From Desulfofustis sp. PB-SRB1 (lineage in GTDB: Bacteria > Desulfobacterota > Desulfobulbia > Desulfobulbales > Desulfocapsaceae), in the NCBI GenBank assembly GCA_016722945.1, contig JAEQMT010000010.1:265765-329764 (forward strand): DNA of 64,000 bases. The letters run 5' to 3'. This document shows, in pieces, positions 34,149-42,451 of the stretch. Position numbers and translations under genes: made by a program. Position 1 is the first letter of the stretch, and each line of letters begins with the position of its first letter. Below the pieces are notes generated by a model. The model saw only the letters and a list, made by a program, of their open reading frames with translations, did no database searches and had not been told where the DNA came from.

Positions 34149-34406
34149 ATGAAATCCTTTAGATGCAGCGACACCGAGAGCCTCTTTAACGATTTTGACG
34201 TTAAGAGGTTCAGGGGTATTTCAAGAAAAGCCAGAATAAAGCTTGAAATGCTTAATGCAACCATATCCCTGGAAGGATTGAAAGTTCCTCCCGGCAATCG
34301 ACTGGAAGCATTAGAATGTGACAGAAAAGGACAGTACAGCATCAGAATTTACTCGCAATGGCGTATGTGCTTTACATGGGAAAACGGCAATGCACATAAT
34401 GTTTAA
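34149..34406 (+). CDS. higB: HigB-type toxin (RelE/ParE fold)
   Basis: 85 residues. MKSFRCSDTESLFNDFDVKR opens the family; LEALECDRKGQYSIRIYSQW and RMCFTWENG form the C-terminal beta sheet of HigB, an mRNA-cleaving ribosome-dependent nuclease. It is the first gene of the pair, with higA 26 bases downstream, the usual higBA order. It appears intact. Confidence 0.92.
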   Translation: MKSFRCSDTESLFNDFDVKRFRGISRKARIKLEMLNATISLEGLKVPPGNRLEALECDRKGQYSIRIYSQWRMCFTWENGNAHNV

Positions 34407-34432
34407 ATAATAGATTATCATTGAGGTAACAC

Positions 34433-34759
34433 ATGGCACAAAAACTCATACCGGTAACACCAGGCGATATACTTTTAGAGGAGTTTCTTGAGCCAATGGG
34501 TATTTCTCAAGCGCAATTGGCAAGAGATGTCAAAGTTCCTCCGAATAGAATTAACCAGATTATCAACGGTAAGCGTGAAATAAGCACTGATACTGCGCTT
34601 AGGTTAGGGAAATATTTCGGCATCAAACCGGAATTCTGGTTGAACCTTCAGATGAGGTACAACATGAAACTCGTCAGGGAAAAGACCGGAAGAAAAATTG
34701 ATAGAGAAGTCAAGAAATATGTGCCTTCAAATGGTCAGGTTAATCCATATCATGCGTGA
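34433..34759 (+). CDS. higA: HigA-type antitoxin (XRE HTH)
   Basis: 108 residues. The opening LIPVTPGDILLEEFLEPMGI and the HTH GISQAQLARDVKVPPNRINQ are typical of HigA, with TALRLGKYFGIKPEFWLNLQ after it. It neutralises HigB and represses the operon. A GAGGT site precedes the ATG. Confidence 0.94.
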   Translation: MAQKLIPVTPGDILLEEFLEPMGISQAQLARDVKVPPNRINQIINGKREISTDTALRLGKYFGIKPEFWLNLQMRYNMKLVREKTGRKIDREVKKYVPSNGQVNPYHA

Positions 34760-34872
34760 ATAGAATATTTTAGTCGAACAGGATGTTTCACCAGCCCAGC
34801 TGCACTGCGAGCATCCGGCCGGTGAACTTACTATTATTCCGATAGGTTTCGTATTGCTGCCACACTATGCTG

Positions 34873-35553
34873 CTACTTTATGGCCCGGTAAATAATATCA
34901 GGCCAGGATGGATCAAGGAAATCGTTTATCCAATAAGGGTGCCGGCCTTTGAGGCGTGGCCCGACGGCAATAAAACCCCAGCCAAGTTCTTTCGCGGCTT
35001 TTTTATCCCATAGGCCGTCCCCGACATACAAAGCACGCTCGTGGCTACCGCCACAACGAGCCAGAGAGCGCTTCATGATCTCGGTGCGGGCGTGATGATC
35101 GTCGCTGCTGCTCAGCACTAAGTTTTCAATTGAAATACCAGCACCGGCCAATTTTGCCAGGGCAGGTTCGCGCCAGGCGCCGGTTGCCAGTCCGATGCGC
35201 AGGGCAGGGGTTGCCTGAAGTTCTCGCAGCATTTCCGTGGCGCCCGGCACCGGTGGGCAGGGGGTAGTGGCGAGACTGGTTTTAAGCAGGTGGGTAAACC
35301 GGTTCTTGACCGCATTCAGCACCGTGCTGGTGTCGGCAATACCGTGCTCTGCTAAAATCTGCGCGACAATACCCTGATCAGTGACATGCCGGTAGTGGTT
35401 CCAGTCTCGATGGATAGTGATCTTGCCCAGTATTTCCGTTAGTACCTGGATAAATATGGTATCATCCAGTTCCACCGACTGCACCAGGGTGCCGTCGATA
35501 TCGAAGATAACTGAAATGCCTGGGGTACGGCCCGACCGGGCCGTATCCGTCAT
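34873..35553 (-). CDS. HAD-superfamily phosphatase
   Basis: 226 residues. HAD motif I is VIFDIDGTLV (nucleophile D18, acid D20), motif II is GLATGAW, the motif III Lys is in EIMKRSL, and motif IV is YVGDGLWDKKAA. A helical cap sits between motifs I and II, as in phosphoglycolate phosphatase-like C1 enzymes. The substrate cannot be read. It follows fmdB-like gene 35559 by 5 bases and is probably co-transcribed with it. Confidence 0.88.
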   Translation of the reverse strand: MTDTARSGRTPGISVIFDIDGTLVQSVELDDTIFIQVLTEILGKITIHRDWNHYRHVTDQGIVAQILAEHGIADTSTVLNAVKNRFTHLLKTSLATTPCPPVPGATEMLRELQATPALRIGLATGAWREPALAKLAGAGISIENLVLSSSDDHHARTEIMKRSLARCGGSHERALYVGDGLWDKKAAKELGWGFIAVGPRLKGRHPYWINDFLDPSWPDIIYRAIK

Positions 35554-35558
35554 GTTGC

Positions 35559-35768
35559 TCAGGAGAAACCGCCGCGCGGGGAGCAGCCGCCGGCGGTGGG
35601 CAGCGGCGCGGGTGAGCTGCTGCCGGCGCCAACAGAGACGGCGGAAAGAAGCTTCTTCACATCAGTGCTCCCACAATCCGGGCAGTCCACCGGGTCGCTG
35701 CCGGTCAGGGAGACGATTAACTCAAATTGTTTTTGACAGTGCCGGCACTGATATTCGTAAATCGGCAT
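35559..35768 (-). CDS. FmdB-family zinc-ribbon protein
   Basis: 69 residues beginning MPIYEYQCRHCQKQFE, with the second CxxC in CPDCGSTDVKKLLS; this is the FmdB regulatory-protein fold. The Gly/Ser-rich tail is standard. Such proteins are thought to act as small regulators or metal-binding adaptors. It leads the pair with the HAD phosphatase. Confidence 0.93.
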   Translation of the reverse strand: MPIYEYQCRHCQKQFELIVSLTGSDPVDCPDCGSTDVKKLLSAVSVGAGSSSPAPLPTAGGCSPRGGFS

Positions 35769-35835
35769 TGGTATGACCTCCAGAACGATGTGATTGCTAT
35801 TTCAGCAAAAACTTTAGTACCGTTTTGGTTTTATG

Positions 35836-35869
35836 AAACCTTGGAAAATGAATTTTTTTGTTCAAGATT
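35836..35869 (+). repeat. Fragment of miniature transposon family B
   Basis: GAAACCTTGGAAAATG and TTGTTCAAGAT match the left end of the 139-bp element at 21900. It is cut by the family A insertions at 35870-36168; CAAAGGCAGG just beyond 36168 may be its continuation. Confidence 0.6.
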
Positions 35870-36002
35870 GATGGCGTCGTAAAACCCCTATTCCAGTCAT
35901 ACCGGAGTTGACCCGAAATCCATAATTAATTGAAATCACTGGATTCCCGCTCTCGCGGGAATGACGTTAGCAAGCAAATTCAAGGTTTTTACGAGTTCAT
36001 CA
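35870..36002 (-). repeat. Miniature transposon family A, 133-bp short form
   Basis: Reverse orientation, with ends TGATGGCGTCGTAAAACCC and GGTTTTTACGAGTTCATCA. The central stem ATTCCCGC/GCGGGAAT has a minimal loop. AGAT flanks both sides (35866-35869, 36003-36006), a clean target duplication. Confidence 0.88.
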
Positions 36003-36006
36003 AGAT

Positions 36007-36168
36007 TGTTGGCTTCGTAAAAACCCCAATTACGGTCATTGTGGAGTCGAACCGAAATCCATAATCACTTGAAATTACTGGATTCCCGCTGCAGCCTGCC
36101 CTTGAGTGTTGTTATCGAGGGCGGGAATAACGAAAGCAAGCAATTTCAAGGTTTTTACGAGTTCATCA
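36007..36168 (-). repeat. Miniature transposon family A, 162-bp copy in tandem
   Basis: Same orientation as the 133-bp copy, separated from it only by the shared AGAT. It carries the long loop (CTGCAGCCTGCCCTTGAGTG and onward). The right flank ACAA does not match AGAT. It ends 14 bases before the stop of the HTH gene. Confidence 0.86.
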
Positions 36169-36181
36169 ACAAAGGCAGGTG

Positions 36182-36553
36182 TCAGTCGATCAGCTTTTGA
36201 AATACCTTGCAAGTGCGGCAATGATCGATTTTCTCCTGATACGAGGTGTCTCCCCCGCATGATCCAAGGGTGCCGCAGAGAAACCAGCACTGGTGGCCGC
36301 TTTTGAATTCATAGGCCGGACATTGGTCTCTGACCGTGCATGAACGCTGCTCCCAACATGGCTGCGGGTCGCTTTGACGGGTGCGCTGATTGACGAGAAA
36401 ATAGTAAAGCTGGCGCTGAATATGGCCGGGAATGGCACGCCACCCCTGCTCGTAGCTGTGAATTGTTTTCAGTGACATGCCAAGCAGTGCAGCAAGCTCT
36501 TTTTGCGTCTTGCCTAATTGCTTGCGTATGATGCTGAACTGCGCCTTTTCCAT
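36182..36553 (-). CDS. XRE-type HTH protein with Cys-rich two-CW tail
   Basis: 123 residues. The N-terminal HTH is FSIIRKQLGKTQKELAALLG with MSLKTIHSYEQGWR. The C-terminal half carries many cysteines and CW pairs (CWEQRSC, CPAYEFKSGHQCWF, CGTLGSCGG, CRTCKVF), the two-CW type common in Desulfobacterota, which may bind zinc or an Fe-S cluster. It is probably a redox- or metal-responsive regulator; its target is unknown. Confidence 0.85.
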   Translation of the reverse strand: MEKAQFSIIRKQLGKTQKELAALLGMSLKTIHSYEQGWRAIPGHIQRQLYYFLVNQRTRQSDPQPCWEQRSCTVRDQCPAYEFKSGHQCWFLCGTLGSCGGDTSYQEKIDHCRTCKVFQKLID

Positions 36554-36676
36554 GATCTATTCCCGCTGTTGGCTTGGTTACAAAAAAGGTTGATCAGTAA
36601 ACTGGAATTTGTGTTTATATATACCACATCCGCATAACGATTCAACCGCTATCGATGGTCTGTATACCAAAATTGC

Positions 36677-37474
36677 ATGACTGAGAATTCTCCTGCCACC
36701 CGACGTGCTGCCCTTGAAAAACTGGCAGCCCTGCTGCGTTACCAGCAGAGCTGCGGTATTGAACGCTACGGCGATGCGGAGCAGATCCGGGAAGCCTTCG
36801 CCCGTCTGCGCACCCAGCTTGCCAAGCCCGCCGTAAACGAGACGCTCGTTTCATCGGCACCGGCGCACCCCATCGAAGCATCCGAAGTGCCGGCCGTTAC
36901 CCCGGCGGTAAAAACCATTGCTGAGCTGGCTTCGATAATCAGCAGTTGTACGAATTGTGAGCTGCATTCACGTCGAATCTACGATACCGCCGGCAGCACT
37001 ACCACTGAGCCCCGTCTGCTTATTGTCGGCGGTTGGCTGGATGAGGTTTCGGCCCAATCGCCGCGCTATCTGTTCGGCGCACAAGAAGATGAGATGGTGA
37101 AGCGGATGCTGGCAGCCATTTCACTCTCACCCGACGAGGTCTTTATCACCAACCTGATCAAGTGCGCCGTAGCCGGTAAGAACGTTCCCACCGATGTACA
37201 GACTCAGAGCTGTTTTGGCCACCTCAAAAATCAGATCGAACTTCTCGTACCGCGCTGCATACTTGCCATGGGAACGCGCGCCGCCCATTTCTTGTGTGGT
37301 TCCAGCCAGCCGTTGAGTGGGCTGCGCGGCCGGTTTCATTTCTATACCACGGCCTCGGGGCGGCGTATCGAGGTGCTGGCTACCTACCATCCTTCCTTTC
37401 TGCTGGCCAACCCTGAGATGAAAGCCGCCACCTGGAGCGACCTGCAGGTCTTGCAGAAACGGCTCAATCGTTAG
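36677..37474 (+). CDS. Uracil-DNA glycosylase superfamily protein, motif A altered
   Basis: 265 residues. An N-terminal extension of about 80 residues precedes a family 4-like core. Four cysteines in the Fe-S pattern are kept: C91 and C94 (CTNCELH), C163 and C179 (C-x15-C). The C-terminal HPS motif (TYHPSFLL) is present. The catalytic GEAPGxxE motif is replaced by VGGWLDEVSAQSPR (117 onward), so standard uracil excision is doubtful. It may bind DNA or have another glycosylase specificity. It overlaps the end of the convergent PqqD-like gene by 11 bases. Confidence 0.8.
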   Translation: MTENSPATRRAALEKLAALLRYQQSCGIERYGDAEQIREAFARLRTQLAKPAVNETLVSSAPAHPIEASEVPAVTPAVKTIAELASIISSCTNCELHSRRIYDTAGSTTTEPRLLIVGGWLDEVSAQSPRYLFGAQEDEMVKRMLAAISLSPDEVFITNLIKCAVAGKNVPTDVQTQSCFGHLKNQIELLVPRCILAMGTRAAHFLCGSSQPLSGLRGRFHFYTTASGRRIEVLATYHPSFLLANPEMKAATWSDLQVLQKRLNR

Positions 37475-37913
37475 TAGATGAGGTGGGAACGGCTTGCAGC
37501 CCCACCAGACCCCTTTTGCCCAATTGCCGTAAAAACAGGGTGATGGAATGCTCAGCCTCCTGATTACTGATACCGTGGGCGGCGGCGAATGAGGTGATGA
37601 TGTCGGCGGTGGTTCGGGAGCCGTCCATCAGTTCCCATACCTCAGAGCCGAACTCATCGAGTTCCAGGGTGCGGCGGGGCCGTTCGACGACTCGGTTATT
37701 GTTGAAACGATTGAGGATGGAGATGAAGAAGGGCTTTAAGGCCAGCTCGAAATCAAGGCGGATTTCCCCGGTGGCGGTACGCTCCCAGCGCACCGCTTCG
37801 TTGCGAACGGGGATGCAGGCCAGTGCCTGGGCACGGGTGAGGGGTTGTTTTTTTAACCGTTTTCTAAACAAGGCGATAGTTGTCGGCGACGGTGGTGACG
37901 AGATCTTCGGCAA
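37464..37913 (-). CDS. PqqD-like peptide-binding protein
   Basis: 149 residues. An N-terminal extension of about 75 residues (basic, then RFNNNRVVERPRRTLELDEF) leads into the PqqD core: LDEFGSEVWELMDGSRTTAD then AEHSITLFLRQLGKRGLVGL. PqqD domains bind leader peptides for radical-SAM enzymes or stand near peptide transporters. No radical-SAM gene is in the window. It is last in the 20-kb minus-strand run and overlaps the preceding gene by 50 bases. Confidence 0.85.
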   Translation of the reverse strand: MPKISSPPSPTTIALFRKRLKKQPLTRAQALACIPVRNEAVRWERTATGEIRLDFELALKPFFISILNRFNNNRVVERPRRTLELDEFGSEVWELMDGSRTTADIITSFAAAHGISNQEAEHSITLFLRQLGKRGLVGLQAVPTSSTND

Positions 37914-38703
37914 ACGGCGCCTTGCCGCGCAGGGTGAATCCGATTATCCGATCCCGATTCTCATCCAGGGTGAAACGCGCCCAGATAAATGGTTTGCGGC
38001 GGCGCAGACGCATTCTGATCTGGCCAAATGGTGACGGGGCGGAAACATATTGGACGGTGCCGGCATTAGCCTGAAAGGTGTCCGCCGGACTGCATTCGCA
38101 AAATTCGGCAAACAGTTCGGCCAGTGTCTGCCGTTTCAGCCTCGCCGAGGCGGGCGCCACCTTAACCAACCGCAGCTCGACGGCGCCGTGATGAAAGACC
38201 ATAAGGGTGAGCCCGAATTGGAACGAACTGCTGGTCAGCGAAAATCCTTCGGGAACCACGAAGCTGAGATCATGAATCAGCCACGGCTTTTCCGTGGGGG
38301 CGCGGCAATTGCAAGAAATATCGAGCAGTTCTCCGCTCCGGCTCTCGGGCCTGTCAAATATTTTTACCAGAAACGGCGTCTGACATGTACGACAGTAGAG
38401 CAATGCTCCGGCCGGCTCACCCGGCAGTGATACGGGGTGAACGGTAAATGATTGCCGGACGTTTATGAACCAATCCCCAATATCAGCGGATGCACCATCT
38501 TGGGCCAGGTTCTCACCGAGTTTGGCCGCCATTTTTTTGCGGCTGCGGGCCGAGCTTTTGCTCTTGCTGTCCCACCGAATTTCCAGCATCGGTTTGACGT
38601 CTCGCTCAAATATGAGATGCCTATTCTCGCGTACTATTGACTGCCAGGTTAGTGGGGTGCTTACCGTGACGCCATTCCAGCATACAGTCACAGACGGTGG
38701 CAT
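37864..38703 (-). CDS. Conserved unknown protein paired with PqqD
   Basis: 279 residues. The opening VCWNGVTVSTPLTWQSI...LEIRW is a recurrent N-terminal pattern (WNGV...P..W...L.W) in uncharacterised proteins encoded next to PqqD-like genes, which favours the start at 38703 over an internal ATG at 38589. A mid-region with CRTCQTPF and CNCRA may hold a metal. The C-terminal half is beta-rich. It overlaps pqqD-like 37464 by 50 bases, implying coupled translation. No function is known to me. Confidence 0.75.
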   Translation of the reverse strand: MPPSVTVCWNGVTVSTPLTWQSIVRENRHLIFERDVKPMLEIRWDSKSKSSARSRKKMAAKLGENLAQDGASADIGDWFINVRQSFTVHPVSLPGEPAGALLYCRTCQTPFLVKIFDRPESRSGELLDISCNCRAPTEKPWLIHDLSFVVPEGFSLTSSSFQFGLTLMVFHHGAVELRLVKVAPASARLKRQTLAELFAEFCECSPADTFQANAGTVQYVSAPSPFGQIRMRLRRRKPFIWARFTLDENRDRIIGFTLRGKAPFAEDLVTTVADNYRLV

Positions 38704-38716
38704 GGACTGGATAAGG

Positions 38717-39307
38717 CTACCGGGGAATCAGATAATCCCAGTTCGATTGAGCCTGTTTTGCAAGAGCGTCTTTGAGCTCTTCTGGTTTGTTCAGCTCACA
38801 CTGCGCAATAAAGCACAATCGCTCGCGCTCTTCCAGTTCAGGATAAGAGAGCTTGACCATGTTGCCGATATTGAGGTTGTGATCCATATGATTGTGTTGC
38901 AGATGCATCACTACCTGATTACCCGATTCATCGGTAAATGACCATTTCCAGACGTAGTTTATCCCAAATGCATCACCCTTCCACTCATCCGGTTTGCCGT
39001 ACCGTTTCTTGAATTCTTTAAGCAATTTCTCATAGAATTCCTGGCTGTCGTCCTCATATTTCATCTTGATTCTGATGATTGTGCCGGGCAACTCACAGAT
39101 TCCGTAGTAAACCGTCCCTCTGCGAAAGCCGTGCCAGTCAGTCACCACAACTTCTTTCAGGTAATTGGTATATTCGACGTCTGGATAATCGGTGATGTCG
39201 GTGCCGAGCTTGAACCCGCCAACCTCCAGTGGTACGTTTTCGGCCAATACACCGGCGGGTATCGTCATACAGCCGATGAAGATGGTAAGATAGAATAACC
39301 GTATCAT
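38717..39307 (-). CDS. Secreted protein of unknown function
   Basis: 196 residues with signal peptide MIRLFYLTIFIGCMTIPAGVL (cleavage after LAE or nearby). The mature part starts with VGGFKLGTDITDYPD, a pattern seen in periplasmic proteins that track substrate or envelope stress, and contains YGKPDEWKGD and a His-rich strand (HLQHNHMDHN). It lies 10 bases after the cyclic-nucleotide-binding gene, inside the large minus-strand run. It is probably periplasmic; function unknown. Confidence 0.75.
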   Translation of the reverse strand: MIRLFYLTIFIGCMTIPAGVLAENVPLEVGGFKLGTDITDYPDVEYTNYLKEVVVTDWHGFRRGTVYYGICELPGTIIRIKMKYEDDSQEFYEKLLKEFKKRYGKPDEWKGDAFGINYVWKWSFTDESGNQVVMHLQHNHMDHNLNIGNMVKLSYPELEERERLCFIAQCELNKPEELKDALAKQAQSNWDYLIPR

Positions 39308-39317
39308 GGAAAACCTC

Positions 39318-39851
39318 TTAGATAAGTGCGGCGGCTCCCTTTACATCTCTGTAGAGCAGTTGGTCGAGCATGAAATCGGTCTGGCTCACCAGCCGATCCA
39401 CCCGCAGCTGGATCAGCCGTTCGATGAGGGTGTCTTTCTGATCGGGATATTTTTCACAGATCTTCTGGAAAGACATTCTGCTGATGGCCAGAACATCCAC
39501 ATCGCCGACACAGACGGCATTGAAAAACCATTTGAAATTGGCAAGCAGGGCGAGTTCACCGAAAAGGACGCCGTCGCCAAGTTTTTGCAACAATACTTCT
39601 TGTTCACGGTGGTTCACGGAGATATGCACGGCACCGTTTACGAGCAAAAAGGCATGCTGGGCCTGTTCATCCTGGGTGATCAAATAATCGCCATCGCGAA
39701 AATTTTTACGTTCCGAAAGATAGGCGAACATACGTACGACGTCGGAAGTAATGCCTTTGAACAGCGGCACGTGGTGCAGCCGCTCGAGATCGCCGGCCAG
39801 TCTGCACCTCTTGCGATCAATCCCCGGAGCTGCTGTCGTTGATGAGTCCAT
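39318..39851 (-). CDS. Cyclic-nucleotide-binding domain protein
   Basis: 177 residues from the ATG at 39851 (MDSSTTAAPG), overlapping the exporter gene by 35 bases; the frame is open to 39899. The beta-roll of the CAP/cNMP domain runs from about 25 to 140: VPLFKGITSDVVRMFAYLSE, YLITQDEQAQHAFLLVNG and DGVLFGELALLANF, the phosphate-binding cassette with GE. No DNA-binding HTH follows, so it is not a CRP-type regulator. The overlap with the ABC exporter suggests it gates that protein in the manner of fused CNB-ABC exporters. Confidence 0.86.
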   Translation of the reverse strand: MDSSTTAAPGIDRKRCRLAGDLERLHHVPLFKGITSDVVRMFAYLSERKNFRDGDYLITQDEQAQHAFLLVNGAVHISVNHREQEVLLQKLGDGVLFGELALLANFKWFFNAVCVGDVDVLAISRMSFQKICEKYPDQKDTLIERLIQLRVDRLVSQTDFMLDQLLYRDVKGAAALI

Positions 39852-42393
39852 AAAGCACACCTCGTTGTGTGAGAAGATCGGCGTACGTTCCTGATTCAAC
39901 GATTCTACCGCTCTTCATAACTACAATATGATCATATCCCGAAATCATGTCAAGACGGTGAACAACCGCTATAACTGTAGTGTTATCAGATAGTTGTGAT
40001 TCTATATAAGCCTGTACGCGGGCCTGTGAACTATTGTCGAGGCTGGCCGTCGCCTCATCTAAGATGAGGATCGGCGACTTCTTCAGAAAGGCCCGGGCAA
40101 TGGCAATCTTCTGCTTCTGGCCGCCGGATAGATTATCCCCCTTACTGCCCACATGAAAATCAAGGCCGATATCGATGATCGCCTTGATCAGTCCGGTGCG
40201 TTCAAATTCCTCGAGCACCAGATTGTCGAGGCGGGCCCAGATGAGATCCTGGTTGATGACGTTGCCAAATAGTATGTTGTCACGCAAAGAGAGGCCCGGC
40301 AGGTAGCGGCTGGTGCAAAACGGGGTGTAACCACTCAATCCTCGCTGTTCATCGCCGCCCGCTACCCCATTGAGAACGCCAATGTCGGTTTGCAGGGTGG
40401 TGCCGGCGCAGAGACTGAGATCGATATCGGCAATGTCCTGGAGAAAGACCAGACGTGATGCGATGATTTCTTCTTTGAAATCATCACGTAAGGTGGCGAT
40501 TTTGTGAATACCGGGGATGAAATCCAGTGCCAGCCGGAGGAATTTGTCCCGATTCTTGGTGTTCAGCGCGGTGAATTGCTGTTTGCGGACTTTTTCCACC
40601 AGTTTTTCGAAATCATCGAAGTCGGTGTGATTCATCGGGCTGCCCTGAAAGAAAAACTCGTCGTCCTTGAAGTCACCGAGAAAATCGGTGGTGGCGGCGC
40701 CAATGGAAAAACCAAGATCATAGAGCATGACCTCGAGTCCCTGATCTTTGAGAAATGACCTGAAATGCTGGTGACTGATCAGTCTTTCGGTGGAAGAGCT
40801 GTCGCTGAATGTGCCAAAGGTCAGATTTTCGGAGATGGAGGAGAAATCGAGATAGGCGTCGGTGTCGTAGAATTCCACCGCGACACTGAACTCGTCGCGA
40901 AATTTGTCCAGGATGATGCGCCGCATCGCCAGAAAAGGAGCGGCCATCGACTCGGCGCGACCATCAGAAATGACGGAGCTGAGCCCCCATCTGATCACGT
41001 CAGCCGACAACCCCACCGCTTTGATGATGTCGGCGATTGCCGCACTGTCGGCGACGGCCGGGCGGACATCGTTGAGATACAGGGCATTGCTGGAATAAAG
41101 GACATTGTCGCGGACGGTGCCGGTGAAAATGAAGGGGTGTTGCGCGACACTGGCGATATTGCTTGATATTTCAGTTTTGCTCAATTCTTGTACCGGCACG
41201 CCGTCAATCGTCATGGTGCCGGAGGTAGGGTGGTGCAGCTGGGCCACCAGCAGACTCAGGGTGGACTTGCCGGAACCGGAAAACCCCACCAGCGCCATAT
41301 GTTTGCCGGCCGGCAGGTGAAAGCTCACATCGTTGAGCAGTTGAACCCGGTCGTTAACGCTGTAACAGATATCTTTCGCCTCGATTTCACCTTTGAACCG
41401 GCGCACCGTCTGCTCCGGTGCACTGAGCAGAAACTGCGGCTGCACATCAAAAAGCTGTATGATCTGGGCGTAACGTACCCGGGAATCCTGGTAAAGCTGG
41501 TAATATTCGATGACCTCCTTCCAAGGGTCGTACACCTTTTCATAGGCGGAGAGAAAGGCGAACAATGCACCGAGAGTGAATTCGCCGTTAATGGCGAGGT
41601 AGCCTCCGATCAGAAAGAGCAGAAACGGGCCGAAACTCTGAAATAGATTGTTGCTGAACTTGATGCCGTATTTGACCACGGCCAGTTTTACCACCAGTTT
41701 GTAGAGCCGCTGGATAATCCGGTCGAGCTTGTTCTGCTCCAACTCAAAGGAAGCGCTGCCCTGTACTTCTTGGATGCCGCTCACCGCCTCGTTCACCATG
41801 CTGGCGAGCTCCCTGTTGGCGGCCACCCGCTTGCGGTTATACCGGTTATACCAGCGTTGCAGCAGGGGTATGATCACCAGTTCGATGGGGTAGATCAAAG
41901 CGGTGATAAAACCCAGCAGCGGGTTGAGGTAGACCATAAAGCCGAGAAAAACCACGAAGGTGAGAAACGAAGATATCGGGATGGCCAGCGCCCCGCCGAG
42001 AAAGGAGCCGATGGCGTTGAGCTCGGCGCCCATGGCCGAGACGGTGGTACCGGTCTGGGTGCGGTGAAAAAAGCTCAGCGGCAATTGCAGCAGGTGCTGG
42101 TAGATTTCCCGGCGCATCCAGATCAGAATCTTCTGGCCGATGGCCTCCTGCAAAACGTTGGCGCCATATTTCATCAGTCCGGCGATGATGATAGAGCCCA
42201 TGTAGAGGCCGCAATAGAGATAGAGCGCGTCGAGCATGCGCAGATTGATGGCAATGTTGACGATCCGGCGCTGCATCTCCAGGGGAAAGACGCGAAAGAA
42301 CAGACTGGCCACGATTATTGCAAGCAGCAGCAGTTGCAGCCCGCGATAGCGATGCAGCACCCAGTAGAAGAGTGGGCGCCTGGTCAGTTCCAT
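39817..42393 (-). CDS. ABC exporter with a large insertion in its ATPase domain
   Basis: 858 residues, against about 600 for a usual half-exporter. Residues 1-315 are a type IV exporter membrane domain with six helices. The ATPase starts near 335: Walker A GFSGSGKST (370-378), first Q-loop VAQHPFIFTGTVRDN (Gln418). Only much later come LSGGQ (755-759), Walker B ILILDE (775-780) and the H-loop (H812). About 280 residues lie between Q-loop and signature. The insert repeats Q-loop-like phrases: SSISENLTFGTF at 518-529 and LPGLSLRDNILFG at 698-710. All catalytic motifs are intact, so ATP use is likely. Cargo unknown; the glycosyltransferases in the run point to a glycan or lipid. Confidence 0.88.
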   Translation of the reverse strand: MELTRRPLFYWVLHRYRGLQLLLLAIIVASLFFRVFPLEMQRRIVNIAINLRMLDALYLYCGLYMGSIIIAGLMKYGANVLQEAIGQKILIWMRREIYQHLLQLPLSFFHRTQTGTTVSAMGAELNAIGSFLGGALAIPISSFLTFVVFLGFMVYLNPLLGFITALIYPIELVIIPLLQRWYNRYNRKRVAANRELASMVNEAVSGIQEVQGSASFELEQNKLDRIIQRLYKLVVKLAVVKYGIKFSNNLFQSFGPFLLFLIGGYLAINGEFTLGALFAFLSAYEKVYDPWKEVIEYYQLYQDSRVRYAQIIQLFDVQPQFLLSAPEQTVRRFKGEIEAKDICYSVNDRVQLLNDVSFHLPAGKHMALVGFSGSGKSTLSLLVAQLHHPTSGTMTIDGVPVQELSKTEISSNIASVAQHPFIFTGTVRDNVLYSSNALYLNDVRPAVADSAAIADIIKAVGLSADVIRWGLSSVISDGRAESMAAPFLAMRRIILDKFRDEFSVAVEFYDTDAYLDFSSISENLTFGTFSDSSSTERLISHQHFRSFLKDQGLEVMLYDLGFSIGAATTDFLGDFKDDEFFFQGSPMNHTDFDDFEKLVEKVRKQQFTALNTKNRDKFLRLALDFIPGIHKIATLRDDFKEEIIASRLVFLQDIADIDLSLCAGTTLQTDIGVLNGVAGGDEQRGLSGYTPFCTSRYLPGLSLRDNILFGNVINQDLIWARLDNLVLEEFERTGLIKAIIDIGLDFHVGSKGDNLSGGQKQKIAIARAFLKKSPILILDEATASLDNSSQARVQAYIESQLSDNTTVIAVVHRLDMISGYDHIVVMKSGRIVESGTYADLLTQRGVLYGLINDSSSGD

Positions 42394-42451
42394 GGGCTAA
42401 GCGACAGCGGGCTTTGCGGCAAACAGCAAGATGGCGGAGCGGCGGACTTCA

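Noticed and set aside
39318-39851. CRP/FNR-type transcription regulator
   Set aside because: The cNMP-binding beta-roll is present but the chain ends without a helix-turn-helix DNA-binding domain.
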